Assembly: GCF_003634635.1 (NCBI RefSeq)
Contig: NZ_RBJB01000004.1
Location: forward strand, 310,001 to 374,000
Length of the DNA: 64,000 nucleotides
Direction of reading: 5' to 3'
DNA from: Marinobacter nauticus
Lineage (GTDB): Bacteria > Pseudomonadota > Gammaproteobacteria > Pseudomonadales > Oleiphilaceae
A program made the translations under genes and the position numbers. Numbering within the stretch: the stretch's first letter is position 1; every line of letters begins with the position of its first letter. Below the pieces are notes generated by a model that did not search any database, had not been told where the DNA came from, and saw nothing but the letters and a program-made list of their open reading frames with translations. Below, piece by piece: positions 36,851 through 45,704 of this stretch.

Positions 36851-37502
36851 TGAACATGTATCCCTGGCCACGGCGTGTGGTGATCGTTTCGTTGCCGACC
36901 AGCTTTCTCAAGCGCCGAATATACGCCTCAATCACGTTTTCGCTGGGGCTCTCATCCAGGTTGTATAGCTGCTCCATGAGCTGTTCCTTGGAAAAGATGT
37001 GGCCCGGACGGCTCATCAGGCATCGTAGCAGGCGGAACTCAGTACCCGTCAGGGCGTGTTCTGCTCCTTCTTCTGTCCGCAGGCTCTGGCGATTTTCGTC
37101 CAGTTCGAAGCCACCGGCTTTAACCTGGGAGTGCACTCGTCCTTCGCTGCGGCGTATGAGTGCATTGATGCGGGCGATCAGTTCTTCTGTCTGGAACGGT
37201 TTGGCCAGATAGTCATCCGCCCCTGCTTTCAGTCCATTGACCTTGTCCTGCCAGTCGCCTCTGGCGGTGAGGACCAATACCGGGCACTCGACGAGCTTCG
37301 ATCGCCATCGTTTCAAAACCTCCAGCCCGTTGCCATCCGGCAGGCCGAGATCGAGAACAACGGCACGATAATCCTCCTGCTCCCCCAGAATCTGAGCCTC
37401 ACGGGCACTGGACGTGTGGTCGATGCTAAACCCCGCTTTTTCCAGCTGTCTGACCAGCCCCTCGGCCAGCAAACGGTCGTCTTCAACGAGCAATAAACGC
37501 AT
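36837..37502 (-). CDS. copR: OmpR-family response regulator (CopR-like)
   Basis: 221-residue regulator. Receiver domain (1-115) with the acidic pair at EDD near residue 7, phospho-aspartate in VVLDLGLPDG, and K in LAKPF; then a winged helix (about 128-218) with EAYIRRLRKLVG as recognition helix and RRGQGYMF as wing. It probably binds the TTCAG-N6-TTCAG direct repeats found upstream of itself and at five other sites in the island. Divergent from the cupredoxin gene. Confidence 0.9.
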   Translation of the reverse strand: MRLLLVEDDRLLAEGLVRQLEKAGFSIDHTSSAREAQILGEQEDYRAVVLDLGLPDGNGLEVLKRWRSKLVECPVLVLTARGDWQDKVNGLKAGADDYLAKPFQTEELIARINALIRRSEGRVHSQVKAGGFELDENRQSLRTEEGAEHALTGTEFRLLRCLMSRPGHIFSKEQLMEQLYNLDESPSENVIEAYIRRLRKLVGNETITTRRGQGYMFNAQR

Positions 37503-37552
37503 GTATCCGTCCTTAACGGTGCTTGTTTCAGCCGCCAGTGTCGTCGATCAAC

Positions 37553-37568
37553 CTGAATTGTGCCTGAA
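37553..37568 (-). promoter_or_regulatory. CopR-box 1 (autoregulation)
   Basis: Minus strand TTCAG at 37568-37564, six bases, TTCAG at 37557-37553: the same direct repeat as at five other island promoters. It lies 51 bases upstream of the response regulator start and points in the direction of that gene. Confidence 0.65.
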
Positions 37569-37587
37569 CGCAAGAAAGTGCCCGTTT

Positions 37588-37603
37588 TTCAGAAAGAATT
37601 CAG
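37588..37603 (+). promoter_or_regulatory. CopR-box 2 (upstream of cupredoxin)
   Basis: TTCAG at 37588-37592, six bases, TTCAG at 37599-37603, oriented toward the cupredoxin gene and 20 bases from box 1, which points the other way. A further GATTCG-GTA-CGAATC palindrome at 37646-37660 lies between it and the gene. Confidence 0.65.
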
Positions 37604-37701
37604 GTTGGTGAGAGAAAGTGTCGACTGATTCTGGACATTGCTCAAGATTCGGTACGAATCAGCCGTGTTCTCAAAACCATTATTCCACAGGAGACAAACG
37701 G

Positions 37702-38235
37702 ATGAATGCATCAAACCTGATTGTGGCCGGCCTGGCTTTTTCGATGTCGGTATCGGCGTTTGCGGCTGGCACCCATGGCGGTGGTCACGGCCATGGTGCT
37801 TCCATTGGCGAACCGGGAAAAGCCTCAGAAGCCAGCCGGACCATAACGGTTGAAATGCACGACAACTACTACGAACCCGAAGAAATCCGTGTGAAGCCGG
37901 GCGAAACCGTTCGGTTTGTGGTGCAGAACAAGGGCAATCTTGTGCACGAGTTCAACATCGGGACTCCGGGTATGCATGAAGCCCACCAGAAAGAAATGAG
38001 AATGATGGTCGAGCATGGCGTGATCCAGGGTAACAAGTTGAATCATGACATGATGAACATGGACATGGGCAACGGCCACTCGATGAAACATGACGATCCC
38101 AACAGCGTCCTGCTGGAGCCGGGCCAGAGCCGGGAAGTGGTCTGGACGTTTGCCAATCAGGGCAATATCGAATTCGCATGTAACGTACCAGGGCACTACC
38201 AGTCTGGCATGTACGGTGACGTGAATTTCGAATAA
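37702..38235 (+). CDS. Periplasmic cupredoxin, CopI-like copper-tolerance protein
   Basis: 177-residue exported blue-copper-type protein. Sec signal (residues 1-22), then a His/Gly-rich stretch (THGGGHGHG), then a cupredoxin fold with ligands His in LVHEFNIG and Cys/His/Met in FACNVPGHYQSGM. Residues about 105-140 hold a Met/His-rich loop (MMNMDMGNGHSM). Reads as a CopI-type periplasmic Cu+ oxidation or storage protein. Start ATG 37702 has AGGAG upstream. It is expected to be copper-induced because of the CopR-type box at 37588. Not exported by Tat. Confidence 0.87.
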   Translation: MNASNLIVAGLAFSMSVSAFAAGTHGGGHGHGASIGEPGKASEASRTITVEMHDNYYEPEEIRVKPGETVRFVVQNKGNLVHEFNIGTPGMHEAHQKEMRMMVEHGVIQGNKLNHDMMNMDMGNGHSMKHDDPNSVLLEPGQSREVVWTFANQGNIEFACNVPGHYQSGMYGDVNFE

Positions 38236-38265
38236 GCCTGTAGATGGCTTTAACCATGACGTTAT

Positions 38266-38294
38266 GGGCTGACGCTACACCCTCCTGTCAGCCC
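38266..38294 (+). repeat. Inverted repeat between cupredoxin and multicopper oxidase genes
   Basis: GGGCTGAC (38266-38273) pairs with GTCAGCCC (38287-38294). No T-run follows, so it is more likely an RNA-stabilising or partial-termination hairpin that adjusts the ratio of the two messages than a full terminator. Confidence 0.5.
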
Positions 38295-38321
38295 CGATAA
38301 AGTGCGTTTGGAGCAAAACAC

Positions 38322-40031
38322 ATGAACATTCGCTTGGGTGCAGTAGTGCTGTGCCTGCTGATGCCCGCACTGGCGTTGGCTGGCGAGTACGACCTGACGG
38401 TTGATCGCGTAGAGATAGATACCGGTGATTTTGTAAAGCAGGGCATCGGCTACAACGGCAAGTCTCCCGGGCCGGTACTGAGATTCAAGGAAGGTGAGAC
38501 TGTCCGGATCAATGTGACGAATAACCTTGATGAAATGACATCCATCCACTGGCACGGGCTTATCCTGCCCTATCAACAGGATGGCGTGCCAGGTATCAGT
38601 TTCCCGGGTATCAAACCGGGTGAGACCTTTACCTACGAGTTTCCCATTCAGCAGGCTGGGACCTACTGGTTTCACAGCCACTCGGGCTTTCAGGAGCCGG
38701 ATGGGGCCTACGGTGCGATCGTGATCGAACCTGAGGGCCGGGAACCCTTCCGGTACGACCGGGAATACGTGGTCCAACTAACGGACAAGCATCCGCATTC
38801 CGGTGACCGAATCATGCGCAACCTGAAAATGATGCCGGACTACTACAACCGTAAACAGCAGACCGTTGGTGAGTTTTTCTCTGATAGCTCCGAACAGGGG
38901 TTCTGGAACACCGTCCGGGATCGCCTGGCCTGGGGTGATATGCGCATGATGAAAGCGGATGTAGAGGATCTCCAGGGGTTTACGGGCCTGATTAACGGCA
39001 AAGGCCCGGAGCAGAACTGGACGGGGTTGTTTGAGCCGGGTGAACGCATTCGGCTGCGGTTCATCAATTCCTCCGCCATGACCTATTTCGATGTCCGGAC
39101 TCCGGGCCTGGATATGACGGTGGTGCAGGCGGATGGCAATAACGTGCAACCGGTGACGGTGGACGAATTCCGCATAGGCGTCGCGGAAACCTATGACGTG
39201 ATCGTGCGCCCGAGAGATGAACAGGCCTACACCATCTTCGCCGAATCCATGGGGCGTTCCGGATACGCCCGGGCAACACTGGCTCCTGAAGAGGGAATGG
39301 AAGCGGCCGTGCCGCCACTGCGAGAACCTGCCCGCCTGACCATGGCGGATATGGGGAATATGCATGGTATGGATCATGGAAACATGGATATGGGCAGCTC
39401 GGACGATATGGCCGGCATGGACCACTCGTCGATGTCGGGAATGGATCACTCCGGCATGTCTGGCATGGATCACGGCTCCATGATGATGGATAACCAGGCT
39501 CAAAATGATCCGTTTTACGCCAGAGGCAGTGGCCTTGTGCCGACCGCGGCCAATGGCGGTAAGTTCCTCTCCTATGCCGATCTGAGGGCGCAGAATCCGT
39601 TATACGAGGAGCGTGAACCGACCCGGGAAATCGAGCTCCGCCTGACCGGTAATATGGAACGTTACAGCTGGAGCATTAATGGCGTTAAGTATGAAGAGGC
39701 TGATCCGATTCGTCTCCAATACGGGGAGCGCGTCCGGTTCAAGTTCGTCAATGAAACCATGATGACGCACCCCATGCATCTGCACGGCATGTGGTCGATT
39801 CTTGACGTGGGCGCCGGTCAGTGGAACCCGATCAAACACACCATTAACGTGAACCCGGGTACCACGGTGTATATGGAAACGGAGGTTGATGAACCGGGCC
39901 AGTGGGCATTCCACTGCCATCTGTCCTATCACGCAGCTGCCGGTATGTTCCGAAAAGTCATCGTCGAGGGGGGCCCAGATTCGCAGCAGGCGAAAACAGA
40001 GGCGATGGCTGAAGATGGAGGTGAGGCATGA
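38322..40031 (+). CDS. copA: Multicopper oxidase CopA/PcoA-like
   Basis: 569-residue periplasmic oxidase that detoxifies Cu+ to Cu2+. The copper-site motifs are all present: HWHG, HSHSG, HPMHLHGMW and HCHLSYHAAAGM. Residues about 345-390 form a long Met/His/Asp-rich insertion (repeats of GMDHSxM), a copper-loading segment. The N-terminus (MNIRLGAVVLCLLMPALALA) is a simple Sec signal with no twin arginine, whereas most CopA/PcoA enzymes use Tat. The stop overlaps the copB start by four bases (ATGA), so the two genes are coupled. Confidence 0.93.
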   Translation: MNIRLGAVVLCLLMPALALAGEYDLTVDRVEIDTGDFVKQGIGYNGKSPGPVLRFKEGETVRINVTNNLDEMTSIHWHGLILPYQQDGVPGISFPGIKPGETFTYEFPIQQAGTYWFHSHSGFQEPDGAYGAIVIEPEGREPFRYDREYVVQLTDKHPHSGDRIMRNLKMMPDYYNRKQQTVGEFFSDSSEQGFWNTVRDRLAWGDMRMMKADVEDLQGFTGLINGKGPEQNWTGLFEPGERIRLRFINSSAMTYFDVRTPGLDMTVVQADGNNVQPVTVDEFRIGVAETYDVIVRPRDEQAYTIFAESMGRSGYARATLAPEEGMEAAVPPLREPARLTMADMGNMHGMDHGNMDMGSSDDMAGMDHSSMSGMDHSGMSGMDHGSMMMDNQAQNDPFYARGSGLVPTAANGGKFLSYADLRAQNPLYEEREPTREIELRLTGNMERYSWSINGVKYEEADPIRLQYGERVRFKFVNETMMTHPMHLHGMWSILDVGAGQWNPIKHTINVNPGTTVYMETEVDEPGQWAFHCHLSYHAAAGMFRKVIVEGGPDSQQAKTEAMAEDGGEA

Positions 40032-40777
40032 GTGGGGTGCGATTCTCTGGGGCCGTCAGTTTGTTTGCCTTCCTTGTATTGCCGGCGATGGCCGCGGCAC
40101 AGGCAATGATTGCAGATACCTCTGGCCGCAAGCAACCGCTGACAACCTGGGGTATTCAGTTTGAAGAACTTGAATACCGATACAGTGATGACGATGAGGG
40201 ACTGGGCGTCTGGAACGCCGATGCCTTCTACGGTACAGATGATTTCAAAGTGCGGCTGCTCTCGGCGGGCGAATACGAGATTGAGGAGCAGGCCTATGAA
40301 ACGCTGGAACATCAGCTGGTAGGTCAGATCCCCGTTTCCAGGTTCTTTGATGCCAAAGCAGGTGTTCGTTTCGATACGCCGGAGGGCCCGGACCGCACCT
40401 ACGCTGTTTTCGGTGTGACTGGACTGGCGCCGCAGTGGTTCGAGATCGATGCCAGCCTGTATGTAAGCAAAGAGGGTGATACCTCGGCCGCGCTGGATGC
40501 AGAGTACGAACTGCTGTTCACCAACCACTGGATTCTGACAGCAACACTGGATGCAACCGTGGCGTTCAGCGAGGACGAGGATATCGGTATCGGCAAAGGA
40601 CTGGTTTCTACGGAAACAGGCCTGCGGCTGAGCTATGACTTTATTGACCGCGCCGTCTCACCCTATTTCGGTGTGGTGCATGAACGGAAGTACGGTGATA
40701 CCGCTGATCTGGCTGAGACCGCTGCTGGAAGCACGGAAGACTGGTTTGCCGTGATCGGCGCCCGGATCGCTTTCTGA
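40028..40777 (+). CDS. copB: Copper resistance outer membrane protein CopB
   Basis: 249-residue outer-membrane beta-barrel protein of the CopB/PcoB family. Sec signal to about residue 24 (AMAAAQA), then a conserved opening strand (WGIQFEELEYRYSDDDEG) and amphipathic strands ending with the C-terminal Phe typical of barrels (GARIAF). It has no long Met-rich N-terminal repeat, unlike Pseudomonas syringae CopB. Overlaps copA by four bases. It probably works with CopA to sequester or pass copper across the outer membrane. Confidence 0.9.
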   Translation: MSGVRFSGAVSLFAFLVLPAMAAAQAMIADTSGRKQPLTTWGIQFEELEYRYSDDDEGLGVWNADAFYGTDDFKVRLLSAGEYEIEEQAYETLEHQLVGQIPVSRFFDAKAGVRFDTPEGPDRTYAVFGVTGLAPQWFEIDASLYVSKEGDTSAALDAEYELLFTNHWILTATLDATVAFSEDEDIGIGKGLVSTETGLRLSYDFIDRAVSPYFGVVHERKYGDTADLAETAAGSTEDWFAVIGARIAF

Positions 40778-40859
40778 TGTTGATGGGCCATGGGACAACT
40801 CACGGCCTTTTTAGTGCGGTATTTGATGCAACTTAAATCTTGCTAAAGCCCGCTGTTTT

Positions 40860-40875
40860 TTCAGTAAGAGTTCAG
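40860..40875 (+). promoter_or_regulatory. CopR-box 3 (upstream of HMA-like gene and permease)
   Basis: TTCAG at 40860-40864, six bases, TTCAG at 40871-40875, 52 bases before the HMA-like gene and in its direction. No clear -10 at the expected distance, so the promoter strength is uncertain. Confidence 0.6.
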
Positions 40876-40926
40876 TTTTACGTGTTCTGCTGGGAGGTGA
40901 AACGACCTGAAGGGGAGATGTCACTG

Positions 40927-41280
40927 ATGACCAAAGCACACAAAGCAACCAATCAGGAGCAGTTTTTGTTGCGCCGGAAAGTGGCTATCGAGGGGCTTGA
41001 AGAAACCCGGTGGGAGGAGCTCATTCACGATCTTAACCACCACCCTTGTGTTGATTTCGCGGAACGTAAGAAAAATGGCCTGTTACAGGTGGCCTACGAC
41101 GGAAGCCACTGGACCGTCGATGAACTACTGGAAGTCATCCAGGACTACGGTGGCCGATTGAAATCCGGATGGTGGGCCCGGCGCAAGCTGGCCTGGTACC
41201 GGTTTACCGACGATAACGTGCGGGCAAATGCCAAGCATGAGCCGTTCTGCTGTTCCAAGATTCCACCCATGAAAAAATAA
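40927..41280 (+). CDS. HMA-like copper-island protein with CC tail
   Basis: 117-residue soluble protein. Residues about 25-80 resemble the ferredoxin-like heavy-metal-associated fold (EELIHDLNHHPCVDFAERK ... VDELLEVIQDYGG), though the standard CxxC is missing, so it may not bind metal through that site. A CC pair stands near the end (PFCCSKIPPMKK). The ATG at 40927 is chosen since AGGGGAG then lies nine bases upstream; an ATG nine bases earlier is too close to it. It starts an operon with the APC permease and the Cu+-ATPase behind CopR-box 3. Confidence 0.7.
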   Translation: MTKAHKATNQEQFLLRRKVAIEGLEETRWEELIHDLNHHPCVDFAERKKNGLLQVAYDGSHWTVDELLEVIQDYGGRLKSGWWARRKLAWYRFTDDNVRANAKHEPFCCSKIPPMKK

Positions 41281-41291
41281 CAGGAGGTTCA

Positions 41292-42647
41292 ATGAGCAGG
41301 GAGGAAGACCGGACCACTCGCTATCAGGAAGGCAGTCTCACGTTACCCGGGACGGTCATGCTGGGTACCGGCGTCATGATTGGTGCCGGTATTTTTGCAC
41401 TGACCGGGCAGATGGCGCAGATGACCGGCGTGCTTTTCCCGCTGGCCTTTCTTGCTGCGGCAGTGATTGTGAGCTTCAGCGCCTATTCCTACATCAAGAT
41501 TTCCAATGCCTACCCCTCCGCCGGCGGTATTGGCATGTACTTGCACAAGGCCTACGGAAATCGGCTGCCGACAGCCTTCAACGCCCTCCTGATGTATTTC
41601 TCGATGGTGATTGCCCAGAGCTTCCTGGCTCGCACCTTTGGCTCCTACACCATGCAATTGTTTGGTGGCGATGACAGTGGCCGCATGGTGTCCATTCTTG
41701 GCGTTGGCCTCATTCTGGTGGCTTTTCTGATCAACCTGATGGGCAATCGGATGATTCAGGGTGTCGCGTCCTTTATCGGCGTACTGAAAATCGGTGGCAT
41801 CCTGATCTTCGGTCTGGTCGGGGTCTGGATTGCCGACTCAATCTCGGTGGATTTTTCAGAGCCCGGTGAAGCCGGAACCCCGGGTAACTTTCTCGGCGCA
41901 ACTGCATTGGGGATCCTGGCATTCAAGGGGTTCACTACAATTACCAACAGCGGCTCGGAAGTGATCGATCCGAAGAGGAATGTGGGGCGTGCCATCGTTA
42001 TTTCCATTGCTGCCTGCGTGATGATCTATACGCTGGTCGGGTTTGCCGTAGCCAGTAATCTGTCTCTTGCCGAGATTATCGAAACACAGGATTACTCGCT
42101 CGCTGCAGCCGCACGCCCGGCCCTGGGCGAGTACGGTGTCTGGTTTACCGTCGCCATTGCCATGATGGCCACGGCGGGCGGGATTCTGGCCAGCGTCTTT
42201 GCGGTGTCCCGCATGTTGGCCATGCTGACAGAAATGAAACTGGTCCCTCACCGGCATTTTGGTATGCCCGGCAGCATCCAGAAACACACCTTGGTATATA
42301 CCGTGGTTCTGGGTCTGGTCCTCACTGCATTCTTTGATCTGTCACGAATAGCTGCGTTGGGTATCGTGTTTTACCTGATCATGGACATTGCCATTCACTG
42401 GGGCGTGTTGCGCTATCTGCGGCAGGACATCAAGGCCAACCGCTGGGTGCCGGCCACCGCCATTTTGTTGGATCTTTTGGCTCTGGGCGGTTTTGTCTGG
42501 GTGAAGCTGAGTACGGACCCGTTCGTCATTGGTGTGGCAGTGGTCACAATGCTTGTGATTGCAGTGTCCGAACAGGTCTTCCTGAAAAAATCACCGGAAT
42601 CTGCGCAAGCGAAACAGGAACAGACTCACGCGCATCACCACCATTAA
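41292..42647 (+). CDS. APC-family permease with His-rich tail
   Basis: 451-residue transporter with about 12 helices of the amino acid-polyamine-organocation superfamily; GTGVMIGAGIFALTG near the N-terminus is the unwound first helix that binds substrate. The last ten residues are HAHHHH-like (EQTHAHHHH), which is rare in this family and fits metal handling. It lies 11 bases after the HMA-like gene and is followed by a small membrane protein and the Cu+-ATPase. The substrate may be an amino acid or a metal-chelating compound; no direct evidence. Confidence 0.85.
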   Translation: MSREEDRTTRYQEGSLTLPGTVMLGTGVMIGAGIFALTGQMAQMTGVLFPLAFLAAAVIVSFSAYSYIKISNAYPSAGGIGMYLHKAYGNRLPTAFNALLMYFSMVIAQSFLARTFGSYTMQLFGGDDSGRMVSILGVGLILVAFLINLMGNRMIQGVASFIGVLKIGGILIFGLVGVWIADSISVDFSEPGEAGTPGNFLGATALGILAFKGFTTITNSGSEVIDPKRNVGRAIVISIAACVMIYTLVGFAVASNLSLAEIIETQDYSLAAAARPALGEYGVWFTVAIAMMATAGGILASVFAVSRMLAMLTEMKLVPHRHFGMPGSIQKHTLVYTVVLGLVLTAFFDLSRIAALGIVFYLIMDIAIHWGVLRYLRQDIKANRWVPATAILLDLLALGGFVWVKLSTDPFVIGVAVVTMLVIAVSEQVFLKKSPESAQAKQEQTHAHHHH

Positions 42648-42674
42648 CCAGAATCAGGAAGAGAGGCCATTACC

Positions 42675-42902
42675 ATGATGGAAGACAACATGTTTGGGAA
42701 CACGATGTGGGCGGGCCACTGGCTCTGGATGCTGGTGATCGCCATTGTGGTCGTCATTCCGGCTTGGCGTATTTGTCAGCGCACGGGGTATCCGGGCTGG
42801 ATGGGTGTGCTGATACTGATCCCTATCGTCAATCTGGTTCTGCTGTATTTCATTGCATTTGCAGACTGGCCCGCCGATAAAGGAGGAGATCGGAATGGCT
42901 GA
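42675..42902 (+). CDS. Small membrane protein of the copper operon
   Basis: 75-residue protein with two membrane segments (about residues 12-31 and 40-62) joined by a basic loop ([12 protein letters not shown]). It resembles the short signal-less domain often annotated as DUF5684/DUF805-like, but I do not assign a function. Its last eight bases overlap the start of the ATPase gene, so the two are translationally coupled. A role as a small regulatory or accessory subunit of the ATPase is speculation. Confidence 0.72.
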   Translation: MMEDNMFGNTMWAGHWLWMLVIAIVVVIPAWRICQRTGYPGWMGVLILIPIVNLVLLYFIAFADWPADKGGDRNG

Positions 42903-45255
42903 GCATCATCACGCCCATCACCACGATCATCACACTGCTAAAGAAGCTGGCGAGCATACCGCCAAGGACCCGGTCTGCGGTATGGCAGTGGATCCGCATA
43001 CTGCAGAGCATCGTAGCCGGCTCGGGGGCAACACCTGGTATTTCTGCTCGTCACGTTGCAAGACCAGGTTTGAGGAGAATCCGGAGCAGTATCTCGGTGA
43101 CGAAAAGAAGCAGCAAGATCCGGTAGCGCCGGGCACCATGTACACCTGCCCCATGCATCCGGAGATTCGCCAGCAAGGGCCGGGGGACTGTCCCATCTGT
43201 GGAATGGCCCTGGAGCCCGAGCAGGTGAGCCTGGATGACGGGCCTTCGGAAGAACTCAGGGACATGACTCGCCGCTTCTGGATTGGCCTGGTACTGACGT
43301 TACCGGTCTTTCTCCTGGAAATGGGCGGGCACCTGACCGGGCTTGATCATATTGTTGCACCTCAGATGTCCAACTGGATTCAGTTAGTACTGGCGACGCC
43401 AGTGGTGCTCTGGTGCGGTTGGCCCTTCTTCGTCCGGGGCTGGAAATCCGTCGTTAGCCATAACCTGAACATGTTTACTCTTATCGCCATTGGCACCGGC
43501 GTGGCGCTGATCTACAGCCTGGTGGCCACGTTAGCGCCACAGATATTCCCGGGTGCCTTTCGGCAGGAAGACGGCTCGGTGGCGGTGTATTTTGAGGCGG
43601 CGGCCGTCATCGTTGTGCTGGTATTGCTTGGTCAGGTGCTGGAACTGCGGGCCCGGGAGAAAACCTCCGGCGCCATCAAGGCTTTGTTGGATCTGGCGCC
43701 TGCCACAGCCAGGAAGTTGGATGACGATGGCAGCGAATCCGATGTGTCGCTGGATCAGGTCAAGGTTGGTGACCGTCTGCGGGTGCGCCCCGGCGACAAG
43801 GTGCCGTTGGACGGCGAAGTGCTCGAAGGCAGTTCCAACGTGGATGAGTCCATGGTGACCGGGGAGCCTCTGGCCGTCAGCAAGAAATCCAGCGACCAGG
43901 TGATCGGCGGCAGTATTAACCAGCAGGGCAGTTTCATCATGCGCGCCGACAAGGTTGGCCGCGATACCATGCTGTCCCAGATCGTTCAGATGGTGGCCAG
44001 TGCGCAACGCAGCCGGGCGCCGATTCAGGGGCTTGCAGACAAGGTTGCCGCTTACTTCGTGCCGGCAGTCATCTTGATTGCGATCATCGCCTTCATCGCA
44101 TGGTCTGTTTTTGGTCCCACGCCGCCCATGGCCTTCGGCCTGATTGCTGCCGTTAGCGTTCTGATCATTGCCTGCCCATGCGCACTCGGGCTGGCAACAC
44201 CCATGTCTATCATGGTTGGGGTTGGACGCGGTGCCCAGAGTGGTGTGCTGATCCGGGATGCCGAAGCGCTGGAGCGCATGGAAAAGGTAGACACCGTGGT
44301 GGTGGATAAAACCGGTACGCTGACAGAGGGCAAGCCGCAGGTTACCCGACTTGTCGCGGCAAACGGATTCAGTGACAACGATCTGATGCGCTATGCCGGA
44401 GGTCTGGAAAAGGGCAGCGAGCATCCATTGGCCCACGCCATCCTCGATAAAGCCAAGGGTATGGATCTGGAGCTCCCGGATGCAGAGGACTTTGATTCGC
44501 CTAACGGAAAAGGGGTCACCGGTCGAATCGATGGCAAGCGGGTACTCCTCGGCAATCGACTCCTGATGGAGTCCGAGAATGTCGACACCGGAAAATATGA
44601 CGGCGAGGCCGACCAGCTCCGGAAAGACGGCGCTACGGTGATTTTTGCGGCCGTCGACGGCAACGTCGCAGGCTTGCTCGCGATAGCCGATCCGGTCAAG
44701 GAAACCACCGAAGCCGCCATCACCGCCCTGCAGAAGGACGGCATACGGGTAGTCATGCTGACCGGCGATAACCGCACGTCAGCCGAGGCTGTTGCCCGCA
44801 AGCTGCATATCGACGAAGTGGAAGCGGAAGTGCTGCCGGAAGACAAGGGTAAGATTGTTCAGCGCCTGAAGGACGAAGGTCGGGTTGTCGTGATGGCGGG
44901 CGACGGCGTGAACGACGCGCCTGCGCTGGCCACGGCGGATGTGGGTGTCGCCATGGGCACCGGCACCGATGTGGCTATTGAAAGTGCTGGCATTACCCTG
45001 CTTCGCGGTGACTTGATGGGTATTGTGGAAGCTCGCCATTTGTCGATGGCGACCATGCGCAATATCCGGCAGAACCTGTTCTTCGCCTTCATCTACAACT
45101 CCGCTGGCGTTCCGATAGCGGCCGGGGTCTTGTATCCGTTTTTCGGCATACTGCTGTCGCCGATCTTTGCAGCGGCGGCCATGTCCCTGTCCTCGGTCAG
45201 CGTGATTGTGAATGCGCTGCGGCTGCGGGTGATCAAGCTCGGGCCTCAACAGTAA
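42895..45255 (+). CDS. P1B-type Cu+-translocating ATPase
   Basis: 786-residue metal pump exporting Cu+ from the cytosol (CopA-type ATPase). A His-rich start ([11 protein letters not shown]) is followed by a YHS domain ([10 protein letters not shown]), a CPMHPEI...CPICGM heavy-metal-binding segment, eight membrane helices with the ion site CPC (IACPCALGL), the phosphorylation site DKTGTLT, HP in SEHPLAH and the hinge [26 protein letters not shown] near the end is the usual Cu+ site of helix 8. RBS AGGAGGAG. The classic N-terminal CxxC domain is replaced by the YHS and CPMHPEI segments. Confidence 0.95.
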   Translation: MAEHHHAHHHDHHTAKEAGEHTAKDPVCGMAVDPHTAEHRSRLGGNTWYFCSSRCKTRFEENPEQYLGDEKKQQDPVAPGTMYTCPMHPEIRQQGPGDCPICGMALEPEQVSLDDGPSEELRDMTRRFWIGLVLTLPVFLLEMGGHLTGLDHIVAPQMSNWIQLVLATPVVLWCGWPFFVRGWKSVVSHNLNMFTLIAIGTGVALIYSLVATLAPQIFPGAFRQEDGSVAVYFEAAAVIVVLVLLGQVLELRAREKTSGAIKALLDLAPATARKLDDDGSESDVSLDQVKVGDRLRVRPGDKVPLDGEVLEGSSNVDESMVTGEPLAVSKKSSDQVIGGSINQQGSFIMRADKVGRDTMLSQIVQMVASAQRSRAPIQGLADKVAAYFVPAVILIAIIAFIAWSVFGPTPPMAFGLIAAVSVLIIACPCALGLATPMSIMVGVGRGAQSGVLIRDAEALERMEKVDTVVVDKTGTLTEGKPQVTRLVAANGFSDNDLMRYAGGLEKGSEHPLAHAILDKAKGMDLELPDAEDFDSPNGKGVTGRIDGKRVLLGNRLLMESENVDTGKYDGEADQLRKDGATVIFAAVDGNVAGLLAIADPVKETTEAAITALQKDGIRVVMLTGDNRTSAEAVARKLHIDEVEAEVLPEDKGKIVQRLKDEGRVVVMAGDGVNDAPALATADVGVAMGTGTDVAIESAGITLLRGDLMGIVEARHLSMATMRNIRQNLFFAFIYNSAGVPIAAGVLYPFFGILLSPIFAAAAMSLSSVSVIVNALRLRVIKLGPQQ

Positions 45256-45265
45256 ATAGGTGATC

Positions 45266-45291
45266 GGCCTCAGAGTGCTATCTCTGAGGCC
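45266..45291. terminator. Hairpin between convergent ATPase and small-protein genes
   Basis: GGCCTCAGAG (45266-45275) pairs with CTCTGAGGCC (45282-45291) around TGCTAT, a ten-bp stem without a T-run on either side. It likely slows or ends transcripts from both directions. Confidence 0.6.
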
Positions 45292-45305
45292 GTTGATAAT
45301 ACCGC

Positions 45306-45638
45306 TTACTGATCCCGGCTGTGGTGATCGGAGTGGCGCGCGTTAGCCCGTTCCCTGATCATCTGTATGTGAGCCTCATGCATCATATTCAACTCACGCT
45401 CGGACATAGACGACATCATCGTCATCATCTTTTTCATATCCGGACTGATCATGCCTTTCATCTTTTCTCCTATCATATCCGGATTATTGCCACCAGATGA
45501 TGCGTCATGGGTAAGTCTGCTTCCAGTTATATCAGGGTAACTGCGAGTTTCATTTATCCTGTCTGCCAAGCCAGTATTAGCCGTCGCTATAGTGGAAAAG
45601 AATAAGGTGATTGAAACTGCCAAGACTGATTTATTCAT
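45306..45638 (-). CDS. Small exported Met-rich hypothetical protein
   Basis: 110-residue protein with a Sec signal (residues 1-20, ending in ATAN) and a mature part rich in Met (MKGMISPDMKKMMTMMSSMSE) followed by a His/Arg tail (RHSDHHSRD). I do not recognise a family; Met and His content and context suggest periplasmic copper binding. Codon use is more A/T-rich than most neighbours, as for the next gene, which may indicate later acquisition. It is convergent with the ATPase and shares an intergenic region with the small RNA candidate. Confidence 0.72.
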   Translation of the reverse strand: MNKSVLAVSITLFFSTIATANTGLADRINETRSYPDITGSRLTHDASSGGNNPDMIGEKMKGMISPDMKKMMTMMSSMSERELNMMHEAHIQMIRERANARHSDHHSRDQ

Positions 45639-45671
45639 AATAATATCCTGTAGTTTAAAGTTATCTGATGA

Positions 45672-45698
45672 TTCAGTTACGTTTCAGTTTTCTATGAT
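45672..45698 (+). promoter_or_regulatory. CopR-box 4 with a -10 element
   Basis: TTCAG at 45672-45676, six bases, TTCAG at 45683-45687, then five bases and TATGAT at 45693-45698. ATTCAG at 45671 would be the -35 with a 16-base spacer. It points in the plus direction, away from the Met-rich gene at 45638, so it may drive a small RNA instead. Confidence 0.6.
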
Positions 45699-45704
45699 GT
45701 ACTT

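Noticed and set aside
38266..38294. Hairpin between cupredoxin and copA as a full terminator
   Set aside because: There is no T-run after the stem, and the two genes probably belong to one copper-induced unit.
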